Source: a candidate division WWE3 bacterium GW2011_GWC2_41_23 (lineage in GTDB: Bacteria > Patescibacteriota > WWE3 > UBA101185 > UBA10185). Taken from it: DNA of 48,094 nucleotides. Positions 25,747 to 35,110 of the stretch are shown here, piece by piece; positions within the stretch are counted from its first letter, which is position 1; every line of letters begins with the position of its first letter. Location: positions 1-48,094 of the forward strand of contig LCBB01000012.1 of NCBI GenBank assembly GCA_000996895.1. The letters run 5' to 3'. The notes beneath the pieces are model-generated. The model was not told where the DNA came from, did no database searches, and was given only the letters and a program-made list of their open reading frames with translations. The translations under genes were made by a program, and so were the position numbers.

Positions 25747-27135
25747 TCAAACAATAGATCTGCCCATTATGTAATAAGCCTTTGTTTCCGCATCCCCCAT
25801 CGAGAATGTTTTTCGGGGAGTAACGCCTTCTCGTGCGACTGTTTTAAATAACCCGCCTTTGTCTATTGCAGGTAGGAAAAAACCTATGTTTCCCTCTTTA
25901 GACGAGTCCCTTACTGTTGTTTCTATTCCATGAAGGTAGTCTATTGTTGCATTCTGGTTACTTTTTAGGTAATCATCTAAAAACATTTGTAAGCTCCCGA
26001 CTGTTATAGAATGTATGCCGGGTTTTACTTTGGCGGTAGAGAAAATCTGGACACCATTCTTTATATAGCTTAGCCAAAACACCTGGTAGTTTTCAGGTTG
26101 GTTTTTTTCATTGGTTATTTCAGCAAAATTATTTGTTTTTAATTCAATCGGTTCTACTTCACATTCAGATCCTAAATTTTTGTAAAACACCCTCATCTTT
26201 TCTAAAAATATTTCCACATCACCTACATTGAACAAGACTCGGTGAATTGCTTCAAACTCCAAAGCATCGTCGTACACATTGATTATTTCTGCCATGGCAT
26301 ATCTAGCGGGGTTGTTTTCCCATTGTTTGTTTTCACCCATCAGACTATTTTTGGTTTTTTCCCAGACTGCCTTTGCGGATGCAAGCGAGTGATTGCCATC
26401 ACCCGTTGCCAACACAATCGCAGGTTCGATTTCTTCTAATCCGTGTTTGACGGAAAAAGCCCGGGGATCCCCAAATTTTTCTATACAAGAAAAGATGGTG
26501 TTTTCAAGTTCTTGTGAAGTAACGGCATAACCTTCAGCATGTCCACCACCCATCATTAGATCAAAATCATAAAGTTTAGTATGTGCTGACAAATTCTTAC
26601 CCAATGGTTCAATAAGGGTCCTTTCAGGGTCATCCACAAGCATTAAAATATGAGGGTATTCTAAAGGTGCCCCCTCTCTAATTTTCATTCTTATGGGAAG
26701 CCTTTCTTCGACAATGCCCTCTGTCGGTCTTATTGCCGGTTTATCTCCTTTAGTGTACGAATAGGCTTCCAGATCCAATAAGGCAACTAATCCTTGTCTG
26801 ATTTTCCCATTCGATAAAGTTCTTCTTGTATATATAAAATAGTTTTCACTGATTCTATCCTCTATTACCCCCTGCGTTAAATAATCGTCCATGTTTTTAT
26901 GAATAGTGTTAATTCTATTTTCTATGTTTTGTTTATCTTTCAAGTAATATTCCGGAAATATTAAATTAAGTGTGGAAGGATCTTTTCCGACATAAGACTC
27001 AACTTTTTGCCAATAGGTTTCGTTTGGAGATGTAAATTGGTCGCATGCGATGACCGCCCATTTGTTTAAATCAATTTTTTCGTTCGGTAAAATTATTCTT
27101 GGCTTAGAGATTATTTGTTGTTTCATAGTTAGCAT
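25747..27135 (-). CDS. DUF1015 family protein
   Basis: 'WAVIACDQFTSPNETYWQKVE', 'VLATGDGNHSLASAKAVWE'. Confidence 0.85.
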   Translation of the reverse strand: MLTMKQQIISKPRIILPNEKIDLNKWAVIACDQFTSPNETYWQKVESYVGKDPSTLNLIFPEYYLKDKQNIENRINTIHKNMDDYLTQGVIEDRISENYFIYTRRTLSNGKIRQGLVALLDLEAYSYTKGDKPAIRPTEGIVEERLPIRMKIREGAPLEYPHILMLVDDPERTLIEPLGKNLSAHTKLYDFDLMMGGGHAEGYAVTSQELENTIFSCIEKFGDPRAFSVKHGLEEIEPAIVLATGDGNHSLASAKAVWEKTKNSLMGENKQWENNPARYAMAEIINVYDDALEFEAIHRVLFNVGDVEIFLEKMRVFYKNLGSECEVEPIELKTNNFAEITNEKNQPENYQVFWLSYIKNGVQIFSTAKVKPGIHSITVGSLQMFLDDYLKSNQNATIDYLHGIETTVRDSSKEGNIGFFLPAIDKGGLFKTVAREGVTPRKTFSMGDAETKAYYIMGRSIV

Positions 27136-27321
27136 CCTTCATATTTAAAAATTAATTCAGTCTCATTTAAAATACTCGGTAAGTCTGTTTTTATCAAGTT
27201 GCGGTGTGAAAAGGTTAGCTTCTAATAAATGTATGCCTTAAAAAATAAGATAGTATGAGAAGTGTGTACTATTTTAAGTAATAAAGTCCAATGTCTGATA
27301 AAACCCACAATCGATTAACCA

Positions 27322-27350
27322 TTGACAAGTACTACAATTAGTTGTAGTGT
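27322..27350 (+). promoter_or_regulatory. Promoter with inverted-repeat operator in its spacer
   Basis: TTGACA (27322-27327), 17-nt spacer, TAGTGT (27345-27350); IR ACTACAA-ttag-TTGTAGT at 27331-27348. Confidence 0.65.
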
Positions 27351-27357
27351 ATGAACT

Positions 27358-27528
27358 ATGATAACTACTACCGATAAACAAAGAACAACTCTTTTTATGA
27401 AACCATCTATTGTTATGCAAGCCAGGGCTCAGGCAGTTGTTGAGAAAGTAACGTTGACTATTCTAGTGGAAAAAGCCCTAATCCGGTATTTACCCAAAGA
27501 AACCGTGATTAAAAAGATCGAAGTATAA
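27358..27528 (+). CDS. 56-aa ribbon-helix-helix-like protein
   Basis: MITTTDKQRTTLFMKPSIVMQARAQAVVEKVTLTILVEKALIRYLPKETVIKKIEV: beta strand then two amphipathic helices. Confidence 0.65.
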   Translation: MITTTDKQRTTLFMKPSIVMQARAQAVVEKVTLTILVEKALIRYLPKETVIKKIEV

Positions 27529-27603
27529 TCGCGGCCTAACTCTTAAACCCGGATTTATTTTGAATCAGATATAAAGATTGAATGTGTAGCTGTTTTTGGA
27601 AAT

Positions 27604-27858
27604 TTGAAAGTTGGTGAAGAGCATATGACAACAGTAGTAAACAACCCGGCACCGGAAAAAGAAAGCAGTGGTAGTGGATTTTTTGCCGGAGTTGTACTAA
27701 TTATAATTTTCCTTGGAGTGGTATTGTATTTTGCTATTCCCGCAATAAGGAATATGCAAAATCAACCGATTCAAGTTAACGTACCCGCCCCACAGATTAA
27801 TGTGGAAACTCCTGAAGTAGTAGTTCCTGATACTCAGCCCGCTCCGGTATCTCAGTAA
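27604..27858 (+). CDS. Small single-TM protein
   Basis: TM 'GFFAGVVLIIIFLGVVLYFAI', Pro/Val-rich tail; effective start probably ATG 27625. Confidence 0.6.
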   Translation: MKVGEEHMTTVVNNPAPEKESSGSGFFAGVVLIIIFLGVVLYFAIPAIRNMQNQPIQVNVPAPQINVETPEVVVPDTQPAPVSQ

Positions 27859-27926
27859 TCGATCAGAGAAGGAAGATGTTAGGAATTTTAGGTGTAAGAA
27901 ATTTGTAAAGAAGTAGGTGAACAAAT

Positions 27927-28175
27927 ATGGGTATATTACTATGGATAATTTTTGGAGCTTTGGCAGGATGGATTACATCGGTGATCATGAAGACTAATTC
28001 CAGACAAGACACCATTATGGATATCGTTTTAGGTATAGTCGGCGCCGTGGTAGGTGGTCTTCTTATGGGTATGGTTGGACAGTCGGGTGTTACCGGTTTC
28101 AACCTATACAGCCTGATTGTTGCGGTAATCGGAGCAATCGTGGTTGTTTACGTAGTGCGACTTGTACGTAAATAA
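27927..28175 (+). CDS. GlsB/YeaQ/YmgE-family stress membrane protein
   Basis: 'GILLWIIFGALAGWITS...DIVLGIVGAVVGGLLMG...VTGFNLYSLIVAVIGAIVVV'. Confidence 0.9.
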   Translation: MGILLWIIFGALAGWITSVIMKTNSRQDTIMDIVLGIVGAVVGGLLMGMVGQSGVTGFNLYSLIVAVIGAIVVVYVVRLVRK

Positions 28176-28213
28176 AAATAAAAGTATTTTGTAACAAATT
28201 AAAGTGGAAGCAG

Positions 28214-28672
28214 GTGATAAATATGGCAGAAATAACAAAAGAAACAATAATTACGGAGAATGATAACACGGAAACTTTAGGAACAACTCCGGGCGCAATC
28301 ATTACTAATTCGGGAGACAGTAGTACTCCGGTTATGGCTACGCAAGTTCAAACTTCAGCGACTAAATCACAAACCAGTGAATATTTGATCTACTACATCT
28401 TCGGTGCTTTAGAGATTCTATTAGCCTTTCGTCTCGTTCTAAAATTGATGGGAGCAGGAACTACAAGCGGATTTGTGCGCTTTATCTACGGATTAACCGG
28501 GTTCTTCATTCTACCGTTTGAAGGAATATTTCAAAGAGCGGTAACTGAAGGTATAGAAACCGCATCAGTTCTTGAACCGGCAACAATCGTGGCAATCATT
28601 GTGTACGCTTGTTTGGCTTGGGGAATTGTTAAGTTGGTTCAGATATTTTCAGGGGAAAAACGGCAAGGATAA
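28214..28672 (+). CDS. YggT-like membrane protein
   Basis: 'IFGALEILLAFRLVLKLMGA...FVRFIYGLTGFFILPFEGIF'. Confidence 0.75.
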   Translation: MINMAEITKETIITENDNTETLGTTPGAIITNSGDSSTPVMATQVQTSATKSQTSEYLIYYIFGALEILLAFRLVLKLMGAGTTSGFVRFIYGLTGFFILPFEGIFQRAVTEGIETASVLEPATIVAIIVYACLAWGIVKLVQIFSGEKRQG

Positions 28673-28725
28673 CTTGCTGTTTGCCCGGCCTTCTTGAAAT
28701 ACGTTATTAATTTTGGAGGCGAAAA

Positions 28726-28974
28726 ATGACTATTATTTATTGGATTATATTTGGACTAATTGCCGGGAGCATAGCAAATTTTATTGCTCCTAATTCCCAG
28801 GGAGGCATTGTAGGATCAATAATACTTGGGATAATCGGTGCAGTAGTGGGCGGTTACCTTGGCCAAAGGTTTTTTGATGTTGGGGTTACCGGATTTAATG
28901 TGATGTCTTTTGTAGTGGCAGTTGCGGGGTCATTGCTTGTAATTTTTGTTGGAAGGTTGATATTGCGCGGGTAA
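28726..28974 (+). CDS. GlsB/YeaQ/YmgE-family stress membrane protein (second copy)
   Basis: 'IIYWIIFGLIAGSIANFIAP...GIVGSIILGIIGAVVGGYLG...VTGFNVMSFVVAVAGSLLVI'. Confidence 0.9.
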   Translation: MTIIYWIIFGLIAGSIANFIAPNSQGGIVGSIILGIIGAVVGGYLGQRFFDVGVTGFNVMSFVVAVAGSLLVIFVGRLILRG

Positions 28975-29053
28975 TAACGGTACGTTCGAGTCACACCGGC
29001 AATCCCGTACTCATCTCGCCCCCGTTCTCGAAAAGTAGTACTATCAGAATAGT

Positions 29054-29671
29054 ATGAAAATAAGACTGCTACCTGCCGTCGCTGTATTGGTTGTTTTTTC
29101 CTTAAATTGTGTGTATGCCCAGGATTATTCAGTATCAGGCCACAAGATAATACTTGATGCCGGTCATGGGGGCGCTGACCCGGGCACTACCCAATGCGCG
29201 GGGTTGTATGAAAAGGACGCAAATCTTGATATAGCATACAAGCTAAAAGTTTTGTTAGGGGTAGCCGGTGCCGAGGTATACATGACCAGAACGGATGACT
29301 CTACTTTGAGTAATGAAGATAGATACACTTACGCCAATTCAACTGATGGCGAGGTTCTAGTTTCAATACACCTTAACGGTTCTACAGACCATTCGGTTAA
29401 TGGAACAAAAGGCTTATACTCCAAACCTAAAAAAGACAAAGCTTTTACATCATCCGTGCATAGCGCAATGTCATCAGATCTTGGAGTAAAGGATCTCGGG
29501 ATAACCAATTTTATGAGTGGTGTGATTTTAAAATTCAGCAGACCCGCAACTATTCAGGAATCCGTTTACCTGTCTAACACACAGGAATGTGAGATGTTTA
29601 AAGCCGGAACAAGAGGAAACGATGTAGCAGTGGCCTTATTCAATGGATTAAACAATTGGTTTGAGAATTGA
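29054..29671 (+). CDS. N-acetylmuramoyl-L-alanine amidase (Amidase_3)
   Basis: 'KIILDAGHGGADPGTT', 'YMTRTDDSTLSNEDRYTYANS', 'VSIHLNGS'. Confidence 0.93.
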   Translation: MKIRLLPAVAVLVVFSLNCVYAQDYSVSGHKIILDAGHGGADPGTTQCAGLYEKDANLDIAYKLKVLLGVAGAEVYMTRTDDSTLSNEDRYTYANSTDGEVLVSIHLNGSTDHSVNGTKGLYSKPKKDKAFTSSVHSAMSSDLGVKDLGITNFMSGVILKFSRPATIQESVYLSNTQECEMFKAGTRGNDVAVALFNGLNNWFEN

Positions 29672-29697
29672 TTTTTTTTACAAAGGGGGTGTAAATA

Positions 29698-30395
29698 TGA
29701 AAAAAGTATATATTTCAATTTTCTCTGTAGCATTGGTAGCTTTACTTACAGTAACTGCACGCGCGGCCAGTAATCAAGGTTCGGGATCACAGGGAACCGG
29801 TCAAGTTATGCAAGGATCGGGAACTACACAACCGGTACAGAATCAGAATCAAGTACAGACACAAAATCAAGGCGAGGAGCAACAACTCCAGGTTGGTACC
29901 CAAGAACAACAAGGAACGGACACGCAAAAGAGTGTAGGTAATAATTCGCAAGGAGCAGGTTCCGGGGCCCAAAGAGTGTTGAACGATTCCATGAGTTCAG
30001 TTGCTCAACAAGTGCAGAAGTTATTGAGTACTCAGTCAGCTGCAGGAGGCATAGGCGATCAGGTAAGGGAGTGGGCAAAAACTCAAGACCAGTCTCAAAT
30101 AAGAATTCAGGCGCACGTAACCAAGATCGAAAGTAAGACAGGTTTGGCAAGATCCCTTTTCGGTCCTAACTATGGATTGTTAAACGCATTAAAACAGGAA
30201 ATGCAGCAAAACCAAGTAAGAGTGCAACAACTTGAGGAACTTAAACTTAAGCTAACAAATCCAACTGATATAACAAATGTTCAAGAAATGATTGCGTTAC
30301 TCCAGCAGGAGAGCACAGCTTTGCAAGAAAAGATATCATCAGAAGAAGCTGCCGGTGGTGTATTTGGGTGGTTAGTTAAGCTGTTTACAGAATAA
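29698..30395 (+). CDS. Secreted Gln/Gly/Thr-rich hypothetical protein
   Basis: SD agggggt, signal peptide, low-complexity N-terminal half, C-terminal helices. Confidence 0.6.
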
Positions 30396-30420
30396 AAGTT
30401 TTGTACGGGCTTTGTATTAA

Positions 30421-30450
30421 AAAATATCCCGCATTTCGGCGGGATATTTT
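30421..30450. terminator. Intrinsic terminator (symmetrical)
   Basis: AAAATATCCCGC-atttcg-GCGGGATATTTT perfect 12-bp stem. Confidence 0.88.
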
Positions 30451-30613
30451 AATTGTTTTAATTTATGGATTTATTATTCAGCACATCTTTGGAGTGCAGC
30501 TAGATAATTTTGTTGCGAGAAGTTTATAAGCACGGTAAACATCCCAGAACCTTTTTTCCGGAGTGCGGTCAGGTCAGTAATTTAAACCTTATTGGCAATA
30601 AGTAAGAACCTAT

Positions 30614-30655
30614 TTGACAAATATCACGAACTTGCTATTATGAATATGTATTCAT
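30614..30655 (+). promoter_or_regulatory. Promoter plus operator-like IR for DUF5320 operon
   Basis: TTGACA (30614-30619), 16-nt spacer, TATTAT (30636-30641); IR ATGAATA-TG-TATTCAT (30640-30655). Confidence 0.7.
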
Positions 30656-30684
30656 TACAAGATTGAAATAAGGAGGTGATATAG

Positions 30685-30957
30685 ATGCCATATTTTGATG
30701 GAACAGGTCCTCAAGGACAAGGTCCGATGACAGGCAGAGGTTTAGGCCCCTGTGGTGGTGGAAGAGGTTTTGGAAGAGGTTTTGGAAGGGGAAGAAGAGT
30801 GGGTTTTGGAAGAGGTTTTGGAAGGGGTCTCAGATTTTGGTTGGCTCCGGAAACGAAAGCAGAAGTTAAAGAAGATTTAAACCTATACAGAAAAGACTTG
30901 GAAGAAGAATTAGAGAAGGTAAAAGCTGACCAGCTAAAACTTGAGGAGGAAAAATAA
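30685..30957 (+). CDS. DUF5320-type Gly/Arg-rich protein
   Basis: Strong SD aaggaggtgat; 'MPYFDGTGPQGQGPMTGRGLGPCGGG' then GFGRGFGRG repeats and a helical tail. Confidence 0.75.
   Translation: MPYFDGTGPQGQGPMTGRGLGPCGGGRGFGRGFGRGRRVGFGRGFGRGLRFWLAPETKAEVKEDLNLYRKDLEEELEKVKADQLKLEEEK
30766..30827 (+). repeat. Two identical 26-bp direct repeats inside the DUF5320 gene
   Basis: ggttttggaagaggttttggaagggg at 30766-30791 and 30802-30827. Confidence 0.9.
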
Positions 30958-30959
30958 AA

Positions 30960-31001
30960 GCGAACCCCTACCTGTGTTGTTAAAACATAGGTGGGGTTCA
31001 C
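30960..31001 (+). promoter_or_regulatory. Intercistronic hairpin between DUF5320 and DUF134 genes
   Basis: gcgaacccctacctgtg...cataggtggggttcac: long stem with one bulge, weak U-tract. Confidence 0.6.
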
Positions 31002-31028
31002 CCGTATATTAATTTTAACAGAAAGTCT

Positions 31029-31313
31029 ATGACAAGACCAAGAATAAAACGTTGCTTAAAATTTAACCCGAATGTTGATTACTTTAAGCCCAGGGGAATA
31101 CCTCTCAGGGAATTAGAGGAAGTTGAACTTTTAGCCGATGAAATAGAGGCTGTAAAACTGTATTTGGTTGATGGTTTAGATCAAACACAATCTGCTGAAA
31201 AAATGGGTATATCACAGCCTACATTTGCCAGAACCGTAGATTCAGCATGTAAAAAAGTTGCTGAGGCTCTAATTAAAGGTAAGGCAATAAAAATAAATAA
31301 AATAGATGAATAA
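31029..31313 (+). CDS. DUF134 family predicted DNA-binding protein
   Basis: 'MTRPRIKRCLKFNPNVDYFKPRGIPLRELEEVELLADEIEAVKLYLVDGLDQTQSAEKMGISQPTFARTVDSA'. Confidence 0.9.
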   Translation: MTRPRIKRCLKFNPNVDYFKPRGIPLRELEEVELLADEIEAVKLYLVDGLDQTQSAEKMGISQPTFARTVDSACKKVAEALIKGKAIKINKIDE

Positions 31314-31319
31314 ATCTAT

Positions 31320-32438
31320 ATGAAAACAAAGAACCCGCTAAAACTGTTATCAGTTTTTGTACTTTTTCTTTTATTTTTAGTCCCCGAAAAAATATCCGCT
31401 CAGAACGTAGATAACCCACCTTCACAAAAAACATACGAGGGAATTGTTAAAAGCGTAATAGAAGAGACTAAAAATACTAGCGGAGGTTATTATCAAAAGC
31501 TCGAAGTTGAGATAATTGATAAAGATCAAAAGGGCAATATTCTGAATATTGAGAATGGTTCCGGGGACACGCCAGTTTCCCAAAAATACAAAAAAGGTGA
31601 TGCATTAGTATTAACGGGATTTCAGGATCAAAATGGTGAGCTGCATTTATATGTAAGTGACTATATTAGGAGAGGACAGTTAATGTCCCTGTTTATAATA
31701 TTTCTTATATTATCTATTGCTATTGCCGGTAAGAGGGGTGCAACGTCCTTTGTGGGAATGCTAATAACATTTTTTATTATATTTTCTTTTGTGCTACCAA
31801 AAATTAGTACCGGATCAAGCCCGATTCTTATTATTCTTCTTTTTTCAATCATTGCCATCCCGATTACCTTCTATCTTTCTCATGGTCTTAATACCAAAAC
31901 AACCGTTGCCATTGTAGGGACTGTTATTTCACTTGGTATAACAGTTGTTCTATCTGCTATATATGTAGGAAGCGCCAAGCTCACTGGTTTTACGACCGAT
32001 GAAGCTTCGTTTTTGCAAATAATGAAAGGGGGAACTATTAATATGCGAGGCATTCTTTTGGCTGGAATAATAATTGGTTTTTTGGGCGTTCTGGACGATA
32101 TTACGGTATCGCAATCAGCGATTGTTTTTCAGTTGAAAAATGCAAATAGAAGACTGGGTTTCTCAGAACTTTATAGTAGGTCAATGGATGTAGGTAAAGA
32201 CCATATTGCTTCAATGATAAACACTTTAATTTTGGTTTATACAGGTGCGTCACTTCCCCTACTGTTGCTATTTACTGATACAACCAGGTCATTTAGCGAG
32301 GTAGTTAACTATGAAATAATCGCTTCAGAAATAATTAGAACTTTGCTAGGAAGTATAGGTTTAATTATTGCTGTTCCAATAACCACTTTAATTGCGGTTT
32401 TTATTGCGGATACTTATGAAGGAGGGGAATCAAGATGA
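31320..32438 (+). CDS. YibE/F-like multi-TM protein
   Basis: Signal, small soluble domain, TMs, 'GVLDDITVSQSAIVFQLK', 'GKDHIASMINTLILVYTGASLPLLLLF'. Confidence 0.85.
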   Translation: MKTKNPLKLLSVFVLFLLFLVPEKISAQNVDNPPSQKTYEGIVKSVIEETKNTSGGYYQKLEVEIIDKDQKGNILNIENGSGDTPVSQKYKKGDALVLTGFQDQNGELHLYVSDYIRRGQLMSLFIIFLILSIAIAGKRGATSFVGMLITFFIIFSFVLPKISTGSSPILIILLFSIIAIPITFYLSHGLNTKTTVAIVGTVISLGITVVLSAIYVGSAKLTGFTTDEASFLQIMKGGTINMRGILLAGIIIGFLGVLDDITVSQSAIVFQLKNANRRLGFSELYSRSMDVGKDHIASMINTLILVYTGASLPLLLLFTDTTRSFSEVVNYEIIASEIIRTLLGSIGLIIAVPITTLIAVFIADTYEGGESR

Positions 32439-33625
32439 AAGTATTAAAATATGGGGCCGTGTGGAGTTCTGACTGCTTAATCGCAATAGTTATGGTAACG
32501 GTTGTATTGTTTGGTTTCTTCTCAAAAGCTTCGTATGCTCAAAATCAAGTCAACGATAAAAACGAGGTTATACTATATGTATTTTATGGTCAGGGATGTC
32601 CTCACTGTGCGGCTCTACTATCTTTTTTAGACAAAGTTAAAGCAAATTATCCTACGTTAAAAATCTATGAGCACGAAGTTTATCAAAATGATGAGAATAG
32701 AAAGCTATTTGAAGAGTTAACTGCTAAATTTAATACTACGGTAGAAGGTGTGCCCACGGTATTTATTGATGATAAGGGGATCGTTGGGTTTAGCCAGGAA
32801 ATCTCCGACTCTTTGGAAAATGAGATTAATAGGTGTTTATATGAGAAGTGCATAGATCCAATTGAAAAAGTATCTACAAATGTTGAGAAGGCTATAGACA
32901 AGCCTTTCACGTCTTCTGAAGAAAATGTAGTTGTTAAGAAACTAACCATACCTCTAGTTATTGGCGCAGCCGCCGTAGATGCAATTAATCCCTGCGCCTT
33001 TGCTGTTTTGATAATTTTAATGACCGCAGCTTTATCTATTGCTGATAAAAAACGTGCGTTGAAATTTGGACTGGCTTTTACTATTTCTATTTATATTTCA
33101 TATTTCTTGATGGGCTTAGGATTATTTTCCGTCCTCCAAGCTTCTGGTTTAAGTCATAACTTTTATATTTTTGTAACTATTCTTGCAGTTATAGTCGGTT
33201 TGCTTAATATCAAAGATTATTTTTGGTACGGAAAGGGGGTATTAATGGAAATTCCCCTGAGCTGGCGCCCAACGATGAAAAGCATTATCAAACGGGCGAC
33301 GTCTCCATTAGGAGCCTTTTTAGTCGGTTTTGCTGTTTCCTGTTTTGAACTTCCCTGTACCGGAGGTCCTTATATTGTTATTTTGGGGTTGTTAGCAGAA
33401 GAGGTTACAAGAGCGACGGGCATAACATACCTACTTTTATATAATTTAGTTTTTGTCGCTCCATTAATCATTCTTTCCATAATTATCTATAAAGGTTTGG
33501 CAACCACGGAGAAATTGGAAAGTATAAGACAAGGCAAAATAAAAGTTTTGCATTTAATCGCAGGGATACTAATGCTGGTAATTGCTGGAGCAATGATTTT
33601 GTCAATAACCAATGGCCAAGTTTAG
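32435..33625 (+). CDS. Thioredoxin-like domain fused to CcdA-like membrane domain
   Basis: 'VFYGQGCPHCAALLSFLDKV...VEGVPTVFIDDK' then TM 'DAINPCAFAVLIILMTAAL...SCFELPCTGGPYIVILGLLA'. Confidence 0.88.
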   Translation: MKVLKYGAVWSSDCLIAIVMVTVVLFGFFSKASYAQNQVNDKNEVILYVFYGQGCPHCAALLSFLDKVKANYPTLKIYEHEVYQNDENRKLFEELTAKFNTTVEGVPTVFIDDKGIVGFSQEISDSLENEINRCLYEKCIDPIEKVSTNVEKAIDKPFTSSEENVVVKKLTIPLVIGAAAVDAINPCAFAVLIILMTAALSIADKKRALKFGLAFTISIYISYFLMGLGLFSVLQASGLSHNFYIFVTILAVIVGLLNIKDYFWYGKGVLMEIPLSWRPTMKSIIKRATSPLGAFLVGFAVSCFELPCTGGPYIVILGLLAEEVTRATGITYLLLYNLVFVAPLIILSIIIYKGLATTEKLESIRQGKIKVLHLIAGILMLVIAGAMILSITNGQV

Positions 33626-33698
33626 TTTCAAGTCCGAAGCATTAGGGTCTGGACCCCACCTCAGAAATTATACTCCTCGTCATGGACGACGTTTGAAC

Positions 33699-33968
33699 CT
33701 ATTTTTTCCAGTTTGTAACTCGTTGATTTATCTTAAAGATTACTAACGATACTATAAAATAGATTATTAAAGAAAAAGCTAGCATCAGGAAAAACAAACC
33801 AATGGTATTAATCTCTCTCAAAGAACCAATTAATAAATCTATTGGTTTATACCAAGTTACATATTGTCCTCCGTTATACTGCTCTCTAAATAATGGAAGA
33901 CAGAGAATGATAACTGTAATTAGGACATTAAGTAATTTAGGTTTTAAAAAGCTAAAATTAACTCGCAT
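33699..33968 (-). CDS. Small two-TM hypothetical membrane protein
   Basis: Two hydrophobic stretches flanking a loop; no family recognised. Confidence 0.45.
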   Translation of the reverse strand: MRVNFSFLKPKLLNVLITVIILCLPLFREQYNGGQYVTWYKPIDLLIGSLREINTIGLFFLMLAFSLIIYFIVSLVIFKINQRVTNWKK

Positions 33969-34084
33969 TTATCATTATTATATCCCAGAGGTTCTAATGT
34001 CCTACTCGGGGTGAGGCTAGCTCTCCGGGCTAGAACCTTGAGCTTTGCCTATAGGCAAGTGGGTAGGGCAGAACATTGAGATTC

Positions 34085-34110
34085 TGGTGATGAAACAGGG
34101 ATTTGAACCA
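34085..34110 (-). other. tRNA 3'-end-like fragment (T-loop plus acceptor 3' strand plus CCA)
   Basis: Minus strand GGTTCAAATCCCTGTTTCATCACCA; no matching 5' acceptor found nearby. Confidence 0.4.
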
Positions 34111-34270
34111 ATAGTTATTCATAGAATATGACGCCATCAAAGAAAAATACACGGTTCGGATCTAGGTTTTTGAAAGGGGGTATTTGCTAGCCTTGAAAGT
34201 CTGTTTGAGGCTTCGTGGTCACTTGCGTGCCCATTCTGGCTGAGCATGTCGGTCTAGAACCTTCCAACTC

Positions 34271-35103
34271 CTAATTGACTATGTATCTCTTACCTTCTTC
34301 AACTGCGTATTTAACAAATTGCAAAGATTGTTTATATATTTCTGGCTTTGCAGGTTGTTTAACTGAAATAGAAGTATCTTTTCTTTCTTCCCAGCAGTAA
34401 TCTATTAAAGGAATCCACTTAGAATCTAAATTTACCTTGGCCCAGGTAATTCCAACAAGTTTTGAGCTAATCTCTCCTTTATCTAAATCATGAAGGATAC
34501 GACAAAAGTTTAATACCAAATATGATTGGTAAAATCTATTTTCGTATTGTTTTGGATTTTTTAATAAATATTCTCCCCACCCGATAAGAGTATCTTTAAT
34601 CTCCCTACGTAAGGTGTTAGGAGATATTGGTTCTATCAATGATTTTGGATCTGGTCCAATTACTGCTTTCCCCTTCTCTCTTACTGTCCATCTTGTTACT
34701 AATGTATTACAATGGTCAGATCTCTCGATGGTAGGATGACCGTTATTAAAATACCAAAGCTCTTTGTTTTTCTGATCATTAGTTATGGGAAATGGAGATG
34801 ATGTCTTTCTTAATATATTTTTTGGAAAATAAGAGTACTCAAGTCTTTTAACCCATCGATTGTCTTGATTATAGGTATTAGTATGCACATACTGAACTTT
34901 TTTAACCTCTTCCTCAGTTAATTCTTTATTTACAACTACAATAAAATCAACATCACTAGTTAAATCAAAATCACCTAGTACTAGGGATCCTTGTAAATAC
35001 AATCCAACGAAATTTTCCCCTAACACATTTTGCAAGTTCTTTGCAAGTTTGGCCATCACGGAATCAAGTTCCGGATATTGTGTTTTTAAATTGTTTGTTT
35101 TCA
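34271..35103 (-). CDS. Nucleotidyltransferase of AadA/DUF4111 type
   Basis: 'VGLYLQGSLVLGDFDLTSDVDFIVVV', C-terminal helical domain; start revised to MKTNNLK (A at 35103). Confidence 0.75.
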
Positions 35104-35110
35104 TAATAAA

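Noticed and set aside
29787-30150. Two minus-strand ORFs opposite the Q-rich secreted protein
   Set aside because: Low-complexity antisense frames inside a gene with good SD and signal peptide.
30711-31001. Minus-strand 96-aa ORF (KPLPKPLPKP repeats)
   Set aside because: Antisense shadow of the Gly/Arg-rich DUF5320 gene.
34010-34265. Possible complete tRNA on the minus strand
   Set aside because: Only the T-loop/acceptor 3' half is recognisable; no matching 5' acceptor or D-arm found, so kept only as a fragment.
33625-34270. Transposon or IS element in the gene-poor segment
   Set aside because: No transposase ORF and no terminal inverted repeats with target duplication could be identified.
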